A DNA stretch of 64,000 bases from Burkholderia diffusa (GCF_001718315.1 NZ_CP013363.1:744001-808000); one strand, 5' to 3'. Positions 1 to 9,629 are shown, counted from the first letter of the stretch. A program made the numbers and translations. The notes: a model not told the origin generated them from the sequence alone.

Positions 1-13
1 GCGAGGCCGGTCG

Positions 14-697
14 ATGCGCATCCTGCTCGTGACCTCGCCGCATCCGGACGCGTCGTGGCTGCACAAGGCGCTGCAGGAAAGCGGGCACAGCTTGCAGCGC
101 GCGGACGGTCTGCGCGACGGTCTGTTTCTCGCGTCGCAGGAGGCTTTCGACGCGATCGTTGCGACCGCGTTCGAGGCCGGCAGCGACGCTGCGCTGATTG
201 CGATGCTGCCGCGTTTCGTGGCGGACGGCGGCGGTGCCGCGCTCGTGGTGCTGATCGGCGAGGCGTCGGCGCGCGAACGCATCCATATGCTGCGCGCGGG
301 CGCCGATGCGTGTTTTTGCGCACCTTATTCGTTCATCGAGCTGCACGAACGCCTGCAGGCGTTGCAGCGGCTGGCCGGGCCGCGAGATGCAGGCCGTGCG
401 CTTGCGGGGGCGTCCGCGTTCGAGGCACTGGCACGCGAAGTCAAGGACGGCAAGCTGCGGCTCGCCGTGACGCGACGGGAATTCCTGTTGCTCGAATGCC
501 TGATGCGCCATCCGAACGCGCCGGTGTCGCGCGACCAGTTGATCCGGTATGTCTGGCAGGACAAGGAGGATGTCGATCCATCCAGCGTCAATCTCGTGGT
601 GTCGCGGCTGCGCCGCAAGCTCGCGCGGCACCTGCCCGACGTCCGAATCGATACGGTAAGCCGCTATGGCTACCAGGTGACGCTGCCGGACGCATGA
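14..697 (+). CDS. OmpR-type winged-helix regulator with degenerate receiver domain
   Basis: The 227-residue product has the layout of an OmpR/PhoB response regulator: a receiver-like fold over about residues 1-115 and a winged helix-turn-helix over about residues 140-225 (TRREFLLLECL, SVNLVVSRLRRKL, SRYGYQV). The receiver lacks its chemistry. The N-terminal acidic pair is Thr7-Ser8, the phospho-acceptor position in FDAIVAT is Thr51, and the conserved Lys is Ala103 (CFCAPY). It is therefore probably a phosphorylation-independent DNA-binding protein. No sensor kinase lies downstream; what lies upstream is outside the window. The start at position 14 is the first ATG and gives a full-length N-terminus. 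The domain call is solid; target and signal are unknown. Confidence 0.85.
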   Translation: MRILLVTSPHPDASWLHKALQESGHSLQRADGLRDGLFLASQEAFDAIVATAFEAGSDAALIAMLPRFVADGGGAALVVLIGEASARERIHMLRAGADACFCAPYSFIELHERLQALQRLAGPRDAGRALAGASAFEALAREVKDGKLRLAVTRREFLLLECLMRHPNAPVSRDQLIRYVWQDKEDVDPSSVNLVVSRLRRKLARHLPDVRIDTVSRYGYQVTLPDA

Positions 698-765
698 ACG
701 CGCGGGTCCGGCCGCGCAACGCACCTCACGGACGCTCTGCTGGCGGCAGCGCACCCGACGTGCGT

Positions 766-930
766 TTACGAGCCGAAGAACGGTACGCAGAAGTCGGACG
801 GGCCGCCCCAATCGCAGGGGCCGTCTGGCTGCCCGGAAGCACCGCGGGACAACGTGACGCCGGCAGCAATCGCGAGGAGCGCGCGACGGGCAGAACGAGC
901 GACGGACGAAGCTTCATGGATGGCGAGCAA
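766..930 (-). CDS. Possible small secreted peptide (weak)
   Basis: This lies in the 309-bp gap between the regulator gene and the DUF4148 gene. A minus-strand frame encodes a hydrophobic stretch resembling a signal peptide (ARRALLAIAAGV) followed by a Cys/Trp/Pro-rich tail (GPCDWGGPSDFCVPFFGS) and a stop. No good ATG or Shine-Dalgarno sequence was found; the coordinates assume a TTG start. The tail looks more protein-like than the other frames here, but this could equally be a chance frame. Nothing else was recognised between 698 and 1006. Confidence 0.2.
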   Translation of the reverse strand: MLAIHEASSVARSARRALLAIAAGVTLSRGASGQPDGPCDWGGPSDFCVPFFGS

Positions 931-1006
931 TTTGGTGAACTGGCGGCGTCGCTGGCGGCGCGGGCGGTCCGAGCCGGTCACCGCGCCGGCCGCACGGCCG
1001 CGCGCA

Positions 1007-1279
1007 TCAATGCGCATAGAGCGTGGAGTTCAGGTACTTGAGTTGTCCGTCCTGCTCGGCGTGCACGAGATCGGCACGGACCTCGGCGCGCGTCTTCTCG
1101 TGGATCGGTTGGCCGTAAGGTGGCACCCACTGGCCGACAGCCTGGGTTCCGGGCGCGCCGTCCTTTGTGGTTGCCGGGGACATCTGAACCGGCTGACTGT
1201 TGGTCAGTGCAAACGCGGGAACGGACAGCGCGCCGATCCCGGCGAGCATGGCGGCGATGACGATATTGGCGGTTTTCAT
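1007..1279 (-). CDS. DUF4148 domain secreted protein
   Basis: The 90-residue product has a cleavable signal peptide (MKTANIVIAAMLAGIGALS, predicted cut after AFA) and a short mature region ending NSTLYAH. This matches the DUF4148 family of small periplasmic or secreted proteins that is abundant in Burkholderia; the function is unknown. The start was chosen at the ATG at 1279 because AGGA lies a few bases upstream and the signal peptide begins exactly there. A longer frame upstream adds 29 residues that do not look like a signal. It is divergent from the porin gene, and the interval 1280-1608 must hold both promoters. Confidence 0.75.
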   Translation of the reverse strand: MKTANIVIAAMLAGIGALSVPAFALTNSQPVQMSPATTKDGAPGTQAVGQWVPPYGQPIHEKTRAEVRADLVHAEQDGQLKYLNSTLYAH

Positions 1280-1608
1280 GTTTGGAGTCCTCATAATGAT
1301 CGATTGAGTGTCCCCTCTGGCGCGGCGTGTCGGTATCGGCTTCGCGCATGGGTTGAGGACAAGCATAGAGGAGAGGTGTTAGCGGATCGACATACGCCAC
1401 GTGAAAAGAAATTCATGCATCGGCGCGAATGCGACGGGACGTAAAACCGGCATGTCGTGCAGATGAAGAAGGTTTCATTTTTCGGGCTGTTTCGATAACG
1501 GCGCTGTCATGCCCGCTGCCTAAATTGGGCGCCATCGCATCGCGCACGAACGGCCATGCCGCACGGGCAGACGATGCGAGCAGACCGATCCACTCCAACG
1601 AAACCATC

Positions 1609-2784
1609 ATGAAGACATATCTGGCAATTCCGGCGGCGATCGCATGCCTGCTTGCGAGCGCAGCGCATGCGCAGAGCAGCGTGACGCTGTACGGCACGAT
1701 CGACGCGGGCCTGGACTACATCAGCAACCAGAAGTCGGCGGCAGGCGCCGGGCCCGTCTATGGTGTGCAGAGCGGCAACGTCAGCACGTCGCGCTGGGGG
1801 CTGCGCGGCAACGAGGATCTCGGCGGCGGGCTGGCCGCCGTGTTCACCCTCGAGAACGGCTTCAACGTCGCGAACGGCAAGTTCGGCAACGGCGGAGACG
1901 AGTTCGGTCGTCAGGCGTGGGTCGGCCTCGCGAGCCGCCAGTGGGGCACGGTGACGCTAGGCCGCCAGTACGATTTCCTGGTTGACTTCGTCGCGCCGCT
2001 GTCGGCGACGGGGTCGGGATTCGGCGGCAATCTTGCCGATCATCCGTACGACAACGACAACCTCGCCAACGACACGCGGATGAACAACACGGTGAAGTTT
2101 CGCAGCACCGACTACGGCGGCTTCACGATCGGCGGCGCGTACGGCTTCAGCAATCAGGGCGGCGGGTTCAGCAACAACAACGCATACAGCGTCGGCGCGC
2201 AGTATGTGAACGGCCCGGTCGACCTCGCGGTTGCTTACCTGCAGTCGAACCAGCCGGGCGGCGTGAACACGCCGCAGAACACGGGCGGTACGCTGAGCAG
2301 CGCGGATGGTGATTCGATGCTGGCCGGCGGTCGCTGGCGCACGTTCGGCGCCGGCGCGCACTACGCGTTCGATCATGCCGCGATCGGCTTCGTCTACACC
2401 AGAACCATCCTGGACGACCCTCGCGAGCTGTCGCAGGGCGGCGCGTACGGCCGCGTGAACGGCCAGTTGCTGACTTTCAGCAACTACGAACTGAATGCAC
2501 GCTATTTCCTCACGCCGGCCTTCTCGCTGGGTGGGGCTTATACGTTCACGCAAGGCCGCTTCGACGATGCGGGCCGCAGCATCGCGCCGAACTGGAATCA
2601 ATTCATGCTGCAGGCCGACTATGCACTGTCGCGCCGCACCGACCTTTACCTGGAGGGCGTGTACCAGCGCGTGACGGGTGCGGACGGCGTCGCGGTGCTC
2701 GGCAACGCGGGAATCTTTAACCTGGCAGCATCGGGTAACGATCGTCAGGCCGTGGTCGCGGCCGGCATCCGTCACAAGTTCTGA
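1609..2784 (+). CDS. Gram-negative porin (trimeric, OmpC-like betaproteobacterial type)
   Basis: The 391-residue precursor has a signal peptide (MKTYLAIPAAIACLLASAAHA) followed by the family's typical mature start SSVTLYGTIDAGLDY. It contains many alternating beta-strand segments, the motif SRWGLRGNEDLGGGL and a C-terminal sequence ending in Phe (AAGIRHKF), the usual signature for BAM-dependent outer-membrane insertion. It should form a general diffusion channel. The ATG at 1609 is preferred over in-frame starts upstream because it begins the signal peptide. It converges on the efflux operon, with an intrinsic terminator between them. The substrate cannot be read from sequence. Confidence 0.93.
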   Translation: MKTYLAIPAAIACLLASAAHAQSSVTLYGTIDAGLDYISNQKSAAGAGPVYGVQSGNVSTSRWGLRGNEDLGGGLAAVFTLENGFNVANGKFGNGGDEFGRQAWVGLASRQWGTVTLGRQYDFLVDFVAPLSATGSGFGGNLADHPYDNDNLANDTRMNNTVKFRSTDYGGFTIGGAYGFSNQGGGFSNNNAYSVGAQYVNGPVDLAVAYLQSNQPGGVNTPQNTGGTLSSADGDSMLAGGRWRTFGAGAHYAFDHAAIGFVYTRTILDDPRELSQGGAYGRVNGQLLTFSNYELNARYFLTPAFSLGGAYTFTQGRFDDAGRSIAPNWNQFMLQADYALSRRTDLYLEGVYQRVTGADGVAVLGNAGIFNLAASGNDRQAVVAAGIRHKF

Positions 2785-2800
2785 GCGCCCCTCGCTGACG

Positions 2801-2833
2801 GAAAAAGCGGCGCCCGCCATTGCGACGGGTGCC
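2801..2833 (-). terminator. Intrinsic terminator of the RND efflux operon
   Basis: Read on the minus strand, GGCACCCG and CGGGCGCC form an 8-bp stem (one G-T pair) around a 9-base loop, followed at once by GCTTTTT. It lies 38 bases after the stop of the outer-membrane channel gene and before the convergent porin stop. The hairpin also folds on the plus strand but has no T tract there. Confidence 0.7.
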
Positions 2834-2870
2834 GTGAAATGCGACACGCCTCGTCCAGGTCGCAAGAAAT

Positions 2871-4337
2871 TCAGTTTGCCGAACGGGCCAGCGTCGCGGC
2901 CGATGCTTGCGTACTGGATGTGGTTTCATCGGTCGACCATCCGCCGCCCAGTGCGGCGATCAACCCCACCGCCGCCAGTTGCCGGCGCGTGTCCAGCTCC
3001 AGCATCGCGATCTTCGTATTGAGTTCGGTGGTCTGCGCCGTCACCACGTCGAGATAGCTGACGACGCCGTCCCGATAGCGCGACATCGACAGCTGCAACG
3101 TGCGTTCGGCCGCATCGAGCGCCTCCTGCTCGTGCTCGGCTTCGTCGCCGAGATGGTGCGTGAGTGCGAGGTTGTCTTCTACCTGCTGGCATGCGTCGAG
3201 CACCACCGCGCGGTATTTCGCGCCGTTCTCGGCCAGTTGCGCGTGCGCCTGGTCGGTGAGCGCCTGGCGCCGGCCGCCATCGAACAGCGTCAGCGCGAGG
3301 CTGGGCCCGATCGACCAGATCTCGTTCGGCGCGCTGAGCCAGCGGCCGAGGCCCGAGCTCTGGTAGCCGCCGATCAGCCCGAGCGTGACGTCGGGGAAGA
3401 ACGCGGCGCGTGCGACGCCGATCTTCGCGTTAGCGGCGGCCATACGGCGCTCGGCGGCCGCGACGTCGGGACGCCGCTGCAGCAGCGTCGCAGGAATGCC
3501 GGCCGGGATCGTCGGCAGATACGCCGCGTTCAGGTCCGGCGTCAGCGAGAACGACGACGCGGGCACGCCCGTGAGCGTTGCGATCGAGTGTTCGTAGAGC
3601 GCGCGCCGCGCCCGTACGTCCTCGGCCGACGCGCGAGCCGAATCGAGCTGCGTCCGGGCGCGCGAGACGTCGAGATCGGACGCGATGCCGCCCGCGTGCC
3701 GGCTCATCGTCAGGCGCAGCGCGCGCTGATATGTGTCGATCGTGTCGGCCAGCAGTTGTTGCTGCTGATCGAGCCCGCGCAGACTGAAGTACGCGCTGGC
3801 GAGGCTGGCCTGCAAGCTTAGCCGCACCGATGCGAGATCGTCCGCGCTGGCTTGTGCGTCGGCGCGTCCGGCCGCGACTTCGTTCCTTACTTTCCCCCAC
3901 AGGTCGAGATCGTAGTCAAAGCCGGCGTCGAGCGTGTTGTCGCCATAGACGTTCGGCTGGTTCGAGCCGCGTAGCGGCCGCGTGGCCGATTGACGGTTGC
4001 TCGAGACCTGCGCGCCGAGGCCGATGGTCGGGAAGAGGCCCGAGCGCGCCTGATCGAACAGCGCGACCGCTTCGTCGTGGCGGGCCACGGCCGCGGCCAC
4101 GTCCGGATTGGCCTCTGCAACCCGTGCTTCGAGCCGGTCGAGCATGGGATCGCGGAACGCTTTCCACCAGCCATCGCGCGCGATGCGGTCGGCCGGCTTC
4201 GCGGGCTGCCACCCGCCCGCTTCCTTGAAGCTGGCCGGCAACGCAGTTTGCGGCGCATGATAGGCGGGCGCGAAGGAGCACGCGCAGAGGAACGCGACAC
4301 CGGCGAGCACCGCGCAGAGCCGAAGCCGGTTAGCCAT
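2871..4337 (-). CDS. RND efflux outer-membrane lipoprotein (NodT/OprM family)
   Basis: The 488-residue outer-membrane factor completes a tripartite pump. It has a lipoprotein signal ending at Cys20 (FLCACS), the family opening FAPAYHAPQTALPASF, two repeated long-helix coiled-coil regions and the motif RRPDVAAAERRMAAANAKIGV typical of NodT/OprM. It is the third gene of the pump set. Its ATG at 4337 overlaps the end of the adaptor gene by 8 bases, so the two are translationally coupled; an ATG two codons earlier is possible. Transcription ends at the terminator at 2801-2833. Confidence 0.93.
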   Translation of the reverse strand: MANRLRLCAVLAGVAFLCACSFAPAYHAPQTALPASFKEAGGWQPAKPADRIARDGWWKAFRDPMLDRLEARVAEANPDVAAAVARHDEAVALFDQARSGLFPTIGLGAQVSSNRQSATRPLRGSNQPNVYGDNTLDAGFDYDLDLWGKVRNEVAAGRADAQASADDLASVRLSLQASLASAYFSLRGLDQQQQLLADTIDTYQRALRLTMSRHAGGIASDLDVSRARTQLDSARASAEDVRARRALYEHSIATLTGVPASSFSLTPDLNAAYLPTIPAGIPATLLQRRPDVAAAERRMAAANAKIGVARAAFFPDVTLGLIGGYQSSGLGRWLSAPNEIWSIGPSLALTLFDGGRRQALTDQAHAQLAENGAKYRAVVLDACQQVEDNLALTHHLGDEAEHEQEALDAAERTLQLSMSRYRDGVVSYLDVVTAQTTELNTKIAMLELDTRRQLAAVGLIAALGGGWSTDETTSSTQASAATLARSAN

Positions 4338-5535
4338 GCGCACGCTCCGTATCGCATGCGGCCGACGCGACGGTGCGGGCAGGCGCCGCGAGCCTGACCG
4401 GGTCGCCGGCGGCGAGCGAGTCCGGCGGGTTGTCGATCACGCGATCGTCCGGCGCGAGGCCGGTCGCGATCTGCACGTGCGTGCCGAGGTCGGTCGCGAT
4501 CGTCACGGGCTTGAATACCGCGCGATTGTCCTTGCCGACCACGGCGACCTGCAGGCCGGCCTGCCGGAAGATCAACGAGCTGGCCGGAATCGTCAGCACG
4601 CGGGTGCTGCCGGCTGGCAGCGCGAAATGCACTTCGGTGTATTCGCCGGGAATCAGCTTGCCGTCGGGGTTGTCGACCATCAACTGTACGAGCAGCGTGC
4701 CGGTCGAATCGGCGATCGAGTCGTCGGTGTCGGCGAGCGTCGCCCGGAAGGTCTCGCCCGGATGCTCCGGCACGGTCAGCGTGGCTGTCATGCCGGGCCG
4801 GATCGCGGCGGCCTCGTTCTGAGGCACGCTCACGTAGACGCGCATCCGGTGGACGTCGGACACGGCGAACAGTTCCGGGCCGGCGCCGCCGCCGGCCGAG
4901 ATCAACTGGCCGATGTCGGTCTTGCGCGCGGTGACGACGCCGTCGAACGGCGCGACGATGCGCTTGAACGCCTCCAGCGCCTCGAGACGCCGTACGTTGG
5001 CCTCGTTGGCGGCGACGATTGCCTGCTTGGCCGCGAGGTCGCTGGTCTTCTCGTCGGTTTCCTGCTGCGACACCGAATCCTGCGCGAGCATCCTGGTCCA
5101 GCGCGCGGCCGTGGACGCGGCAAGTTTTTCGTTGGCAAGCGAGCTCTGCAGGTCGGCGCGCGCCTGCAGCAGTTGCTGGTCGAGCTCGGGCGTGTCGATC
5201 AGCCCGAGCAACTGCCCCGACTTCACGTGCGCGCCGATATCGGTGTACCACGCATGCAGGTAGCCCGACACCTGCGCGTGGATCGGCGCGCTCTCAAACG
5301 CGGACAGGTGGCCGGGCAGCACGAGCGTGGCGCCTTCGCCGCCCCTCGACGGCGTGTAAGCGACCACGGTAGGCACCGCTTGTTCGGCGGACCAGTTGGT
5401 CATTTCCTGTTTCGCGTGCGCGCGACCGACGATGCCGGTCGCCACGATGCCGACCGCGATCATCGCGGTGATCGTGGCAACGAGCTTGAGGTTGGGCAGT
5501 CGTTTCGGCGACTTGATATCGATCTCAGTGGACAT
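4330..5535 (-). CDS. RND efflux periplasmic adaptor subunit (HlyD/MFP family)
   Basis: The 401-residue membrane fusion protein has an N-terminal membrane anchor (VATITAMIAVGIVATGIVG). A lipoyl half-motif (APIHAQVSGYLHAWYTDIGA), an alpha-helical hairpin and a second lipoyl half (IVAPFDGVVTARKTDIGQ) follow, then the beta-barrel and membrane-proximal domains (GEYTEVHFALP). It bridges the inner-membrane pump and the outer-membrane channel. The gene starts 11 bases inside the end of the pump gene and ends inside the start of the channel gene, so the three are one coupled operon. The substrate class is not determinable. Confidence 0.93.
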   Translation of the reverse strand: MSTEIDIKSPKRLPNLKLVATITAMIAVGIVATGIVGRAHAKQEMTNWSAEQAVPTVVAYTPSRGGEGATLVLPGHLSAFESAPIHAQVSGYLHAWYTDIGAHVKSGQLLGLIDTPELDQQLLQARADLQSSLANEKLAASTAARWTRMLAQDSVSQQETDEKTSDLAAKQAIVAANEANVRRLEALEAFKRIVAPFDGVVTARKTDIGQLISAGGGAGPELFAVSDVHRMRVYVSVPQNEAAAIRPGMTATLTVPEHPGETFRATLADTDDSIADSTGTLLVQLMVDNPDGKLIPGEYTEVHFALPAGSTRVLTIPASSLIFRQAGLQVAVVGKDNRAVFKPVTIATDLGTHVQIATGLAPDDRVIDNPPDSLAAGDPVRLAAPARTVASAACDTERAHG

Positions 5536-8500
5536 GGGAAGCTCCGGACGCGGAAGGGGAGGAAGCGCGGGAAGCGTCGTGCTTCAGCGCATCGCGCCGA
5601 TGCACGAGGCTGAACACGACAGGAACGAAGAACAGCGTCGCGATCGTCGCGCATGCCAGGCCGCCGATCACGGCGCGGCCGAGCGGTGCGTTCTGCTCGC
5701 CGCCGTCGCCGAGGCCGAGCGCCATCGGCGCCATACCGATGATCATCGCGAGCGCGGTCATCAGCACCGGGCGGAAGCGCGTGAAACCGGCTTCGAGCGC
5801 GGCGGCCAGCGCGTTGCCGGTTGCGGCCAGGCGCTCGCGCGCGAAACTGACGACGAGGATCGAGTTGGCGGTGGCCACGCCCATGCACAGGATCGCGCCG
5901 GTCAGCGCCGGCACCGACAGCGGCGTATGCGTGGTGAACAGCATCCAGACGATGCCGGCCAGCGCCGCCGGCAGTGCCGAGACGATCACGAATGCGTCGG
6001 CCCACGAGTGGAAGTTCACGACGATCAGCAGGTAGATCAGCGCGATCGCGCCCACAAGGCCGAGCAGCAGGCCGGCGAACGCGCCGTTCATGGTCTGCAC
6101 CTGGCCGCGCAGCGTGACGGTCGAGCCCTTGGGCAGATCCTTCGTGGTGGCCTTGACGATGCCGTCGATGTCGGCCGCGACCGCGCCGAGGTCTCGCCCT
6201 TGGGTGGTCGCGTAGATGTCGAACAGCGGTTCGATGTTGTAGTGCGACACCACTGCGTTGCCAACGCCGCGCGTGATCGTGGCCAGGCCGCCCAGCAGCT
6301 GGGACTGGCCGTTCGCGCCCGTGACCGGCAGGTTCTGCAGCGCCGACAGCGTGGTCATCCTGTACTGCGGTGTCTGCGCGACGATCGGATAGGACACGCC
6401 GTTGTGCGGGTTGAGCCAGTAGGTCGGGTCGACCTGGCTGGTACCGGCGAGCGTCGCGACCACCGAGTTCGTCACGTCCTGCTCGGTGATGCCGAGCTGG
6501 TCGGCGCGCGTGCGGTCGACCGTCACCGTGAACTGCGGGTACGTGCTGGCCTGCTGGATGCGCGGGTCGGCGATCCCTGCGATCAGGCGCAGCTTGCGGT
6601 ACAACTCGTGCGTGTAGACGAGATTGGCCTGCTGGTTGGGGCCGGCCACCTGCAGGTCGACCGGGGCCGGTGCGCCGAAGTTGAGGATCTGGCTGACGAT
6701 GTCGGCGGGCAGGAACGAGAACGTGGTGCCAGGATAGGCACGCGGCAGGCGTTCGCGCAGCGTGCGCACGTAGTCGGCGGTCGGCGCGTGATCGCGCGAC
6801 AGCGAGATCAGGATGTCGCCGTCCTGCGGCCCGAGCGTGCCGCTGTTGTTGTAGGTCAGGTTGATCCCGCTGTTCGGCAGGCCGATGTTGTCGATCACTT
6901 CGCGCAACTGCGCGGGCGGGATCACGCCGCGAATCGTGTTTTCGATGCGGTCGAGTTCGGCGGCGGTTTCCTCGACGCGCGTGCCGACCGGCGCGCGCAC
7001 GTGCAGCGCGATCTCGCCGGAATCGATGGTCGGGAAGAAATTGCGACCGAGCGACGGCGCGAGCAGGAAGGACGCGGCCACGATGCAGAGGAAGCCGACG
7101 ACGAACGGTTTGCGGCGCGTGAGCGCGAGGCCCAGCAGGATACGGTACGACGCGCGCACGGACTCGAACCGGCGCTCGAATGCACGCTGGGAGCGCACCA
7201 GCGGATTGCGCGACGGTGGAACGTCGTGCGTGCCGGCATGGCCCGCGTGCGAATCCATGACCGCGGCCAGTTCGCCCGACGCGTGACCGGCCGATGCGTG
7301 CGGCTTGAGCAGGTATTGCGCGAGCATCGGCACGAAGGTGCGCGACAGCACGAACGAAGACGCCATTGAGAAGATCACCGCCTTGGCCATCGGCACGAAC
7401 AGAAAGCGCGAGATGCCGTCGAGCATCAACATCGGCACGAACACGATGCAGATGCACATCAGCGAGACCAGCGCCGGCATGACGATCTGCTTCGCGCCGT
7501 CGACGATCGCGGTGCGCGTGTCCTTGCCCTGTTCGAGGTGCCAGTTCACGTTCTCGATCGTTACCGTCGCATCGTCGACCAGGATCCCGACCGCGAGCGC
7601 GAGGCCGCCGAGCGTCATCACGTTGAGCGTCTCGCCGGTGGCCGCGAGCAGCGCGATCGCCGAGAGCACGGCCAGCGGGATCGATGCGGCGATGATCAGC
7701 GTCGAGCGCCACGAGCCGAGGAACAGCAGGATCATCAACGAGGTCAGCGCGGCGGCGATGACGCCTTCGCGCGCCACGCCGCTGACGGCGCCCTTCACGA
7801 AGGTCGACTGGTCGCCCATCGTGACGAGCTTCAGGCCCGGCGGCAACGTTTGTTCGACCAGCGGCAGTTTCGCCTTCACGCCCGCGATGATGTCGAGCGT
7901 CGATGCCGAGCCGTTCTTCAGGATACTCATCAGCACCGCACGGTGGCCGTCCACGCGCACGATGTTGCCCTGCGGCGGGTAGCCGTCGCGCACATGGGCG
8001 ACATCGCGGATATAAATCGTCGTGCCGCCCACCGACTTGATCGGCAGGTCGTTCAACGCGTCGAGTGCGAGCGGGCTGTTGTTGAGCTTGATGTTGTATT
8101 CGAAGCGGCCGATCTTCTGCGTGCCGGCCGGGATGATCTGATTCTGCTGTGCGAGCGCGTGCGCGACGTCCTGCGCCGACAGCCCTTTCGACTGCAGCGC
8201 CTGCGGGTCCAGGTCGATCTGCACTTCACGTGCCTTGCCGCCGTACGGCGTCGGAATCGCGACGCCGGGTACCGACAGCAACTGCGGTCGAATGAAGTTG
8301 ACCGCGTAATCTTCCAGCTTCTGTTCGTCGAGCGTGTTGCTGGTCAGTGCGATCTGCAGCACGGGCACGGTCGACGCGTTGTAGTTGAGGATCTGCGGCG
8401 GCGTGGTGCCGGACGGCATCTGTTTGAGCACCGTCTGCGAAATCGATGTGACCTGCGCGGTGGCCGTGCGGATATCGACGGTCGGCTGGAAGAAGATCTT

Positions 8501-8779
8501 CACGATGCCATAGCCGCGGAACGATTGCGACTCGATATGCTGGACATCGTTGACCGTCGTGCCGAGCGTGCGCTCGTAGTACGTGATCACGCGTCCGGAC
8601 ATGTCGTCCGGCTGCAGGCCGGCGTAGTTCCAGACGACGCTGATTACCGGAATGCGGATGTCCGGGAAGATGTCGATAGGCGTTCGGACCGCCGCGAGCG
8701 GGCCCGCGATCAGGATCAGCAGCGCCAGTACGACGAACGTATAGGGCCGCGTGAGCGCGAGCCGGACAATTTTCAGCAT
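5525..8779 (-). CDS. RND-family multidrug efflux permease
   Basis: The 1084-residue inner-membrane proton antiporter begins with MLKIVRLALTRPYTFVV, the usual short cytosolic end before TM1. It then has the large periplasmic loop, the TM4 motif GILVDDATVTIEN carrying the paired Asp residues of the proton relay, and a duplicated second half with a TM10-12 bundle. The length matches HAE-type pumps. The start at 8779 was chosen because it directly precedes TM1; longer frames add about 69 unlikely residues. It is the first gene of the pump trio, 154 bases downstream of a response-regulator gene on the same strand. Confidence 0.95.
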   Translation of the reverse strand: MLKIVRLALTRPYTFVVLALLILIAGPLAAVRTPIDIFPDIRIPVISVVWNYAGLQPDDMSGRVITYYERTLGTTVNDVQHIESQSFRGYGIVKIFFQPTVDIRTATAQVTSISQTVLKQMPSGTTPPQILNYNASTVPVLQIALTSNTLDEQKLEDYAVNFIRPQLLSVPGVAIPTPYGGKAREVQIDLDPQALQSKGLSAQDVAHALAQQNQIIPAGTQKIGRFEYNIKLNNSPLALDALNDLPIKSVGGTTIYIRDVAHVRDGYPPQGNIVRVDGHRAVLMSILKNGSASTLDIIAGVKAKLPLVEQTLPPGLKLVTMGDQSTFVKGAVSGVAREGVIAAALTSLMILLFLGSWRSTLIIAASIPLAVLSAIALLAATGETLNVMTLGGLALAVGILVDDATVTIENVNWHLEQGKDTRTAIVDGAKQIVMPALVSLMCICIVFVPMLMLDGISRFLFVPMAKAVIFSMASSFVLSRTFVPMLAQYLLKPHASAGHASGELAAVMDSHAGHAGTHDVPPSRNPLVRSQRAFERRFESVRASYRILLGLALTRRKPFVVGFLCIVAASFLLAPSLGRNFFPTIDSGEIALHVRAPVGTRVEETAAELDRIENTIRGVIPPAQLREVIDNIGLPNSGINLTYNNSGTLGPQDGDILISLSRDHAPTADYVRTLRERLPRAYPGTTFSFLPADIVSQILNFGAPAPVDLQVAGPNQQANLVYTHELYRKLRLIAGIADPRIQQASTYPQFTVTVDRTRADQLGITEQDVTNSVVATLAGTSQVDPTYWLNPHNGVSYPIVAQTPQYRMTTLSALQNLPVTGANGQSQLLGGLATITRGVGNAVVSHYNIEPLFDIYATTQGRDLGAVAADIDGIVKATTKDLPKGSTVTLRGQVQTMNGAFAGLLLGLVGAIALIYLLIVVNFHSWADAFVIVSALPAALAGIVWMLFTTHTPLSVPALTGAILCMGVATANSILVVSFARERLAATGNALAAALEAGFTRFRPVLMTALAMIIGMAPMALGLGDGGEQNAPLGRAVIGGLACATIATLFFVPVVFSLVHRRDALKHDASRASSPSASGASHVH

Positions 8780-8933
8780 GAGGTGCTGCTCCGTTCGAAA
8801 TCGTCGTGAAGAAGAGCCGGATGTGCGCGTCTTCTGGAAAAAAACGAGGCGCAACCGATGACCGCATTCTGCGGAGCGGCCCCTAACAGCCGGTGGCAAA
8901 AAAGATGAAACAAGTTTTAAGTAGCGGGAGGAC

Positions 8934-9608
8934 TCAACCGAGCATGTAGCCCGAGCCACGGATCGTGCGAATGAGCGGCGCCGCACCTGGCCGGTTCACC
9001 TTCTTGCGCAGGCGGCCGACGTGCATGTCGATCAGGTTCGTCCCCGGATCGAAGCGACAGCCCCACACGGCCTCGAAGATCATCGTTCGCGTGAGCACGC
9101 GGCCGGCGTTACGCATCATGAATTCGAGCACGCGGGATTCGGTCGGCAGCAGCGCCAGCTCGCGCGTGCCCAGTGTGGCGCGTCGCTGCACCAGGTCGAG
9201 TTGCAGCTCGCCCGCGCGCAGCATCGTTTCGACGTGCGTGCCGCGCGGCCGCCGGCGAACCAGCGCGTCGATGCGCGCGCACATTTCTTCGAGCGAGAAC
9301 GGCTTGACGAGGTAGCCGTCGCCGCCGGCGCGCAGCCCCTGGATACGCTGATCGACGTCAGACATCGCACTCGTCACGAGCACCGGCGTATCGAGGCCGA
9401 CGCCGCGCATTGTCGCGAGGATCGTCAGCCCGTCGAGGTCGGGCAACATGCGATCGAGCGTGACGACGTCGTAGCTCACGCTCATCGCCCGGGCCATGCC
9501 GTCGCGGCCGGTGCGCGCGACGTCGATCCGGTGGCCTTCGACACGCAGCGTATGCGCGATGTGATCCGCGATCAGCGGATCGTCTTCGATCGTCAGGATG
9601 TGTGCCAT
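8934..9608 (-). CDS. OmpR-family response regulator linked to the RND pump
   Basis: The 224-residue protein has an intact receiver: the acidic pair in ILTIEDDPLIA, phospho-acceptor Asp in VVTLDRMLPDLDG and Lys in YLVKPF. A winged-helix domain follows, ending TIRGSGYMLG. Such regulators normally pair with a histidine kinase encoded next door, but none is present: the next gene upstream is a LysR regulator and the next downstream is the pump. It most likely activates the pump operon, whose promoter would lie in 8780-8933. The kinase partner must be encoded elsewhere, or the protein is an orphan. Confidence 0.93.
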   Translation of the reverse strand: MAHILTIEDDPLIADHIAHTLRVEGHRIDVARTGRDGMARAMSVSYDVVTLDRMLPDLDGLTILATMRGVGLDTPVLVTSAMSDVDQRIQGLRAGGDGYLVKPFSLEEMCARIDALVRRRPRGTHVETMLRAGELQLDLVQRRATLGTRELALLPTESRVLEFMMRNAGRVLTRTMIFEAVWGCRFDPGTNLIDMHVGRLRKKVNRPGAAPLIRTIRGSGYMLG

Positions 9609-9629
9609 GGCGTGCGTGATCCGGAGGAA

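Noticed and set aside
5396..7712. Very long open frames on both strands across the RND pump gene (e.g. 5396-7369 plus, 5460-7712 minus).
   Set aside because: They are Arg/His/Asp-rich translations of the shifted or opposite strand of a high-GC gene; only the frame 5525-8779 carries family motifs.
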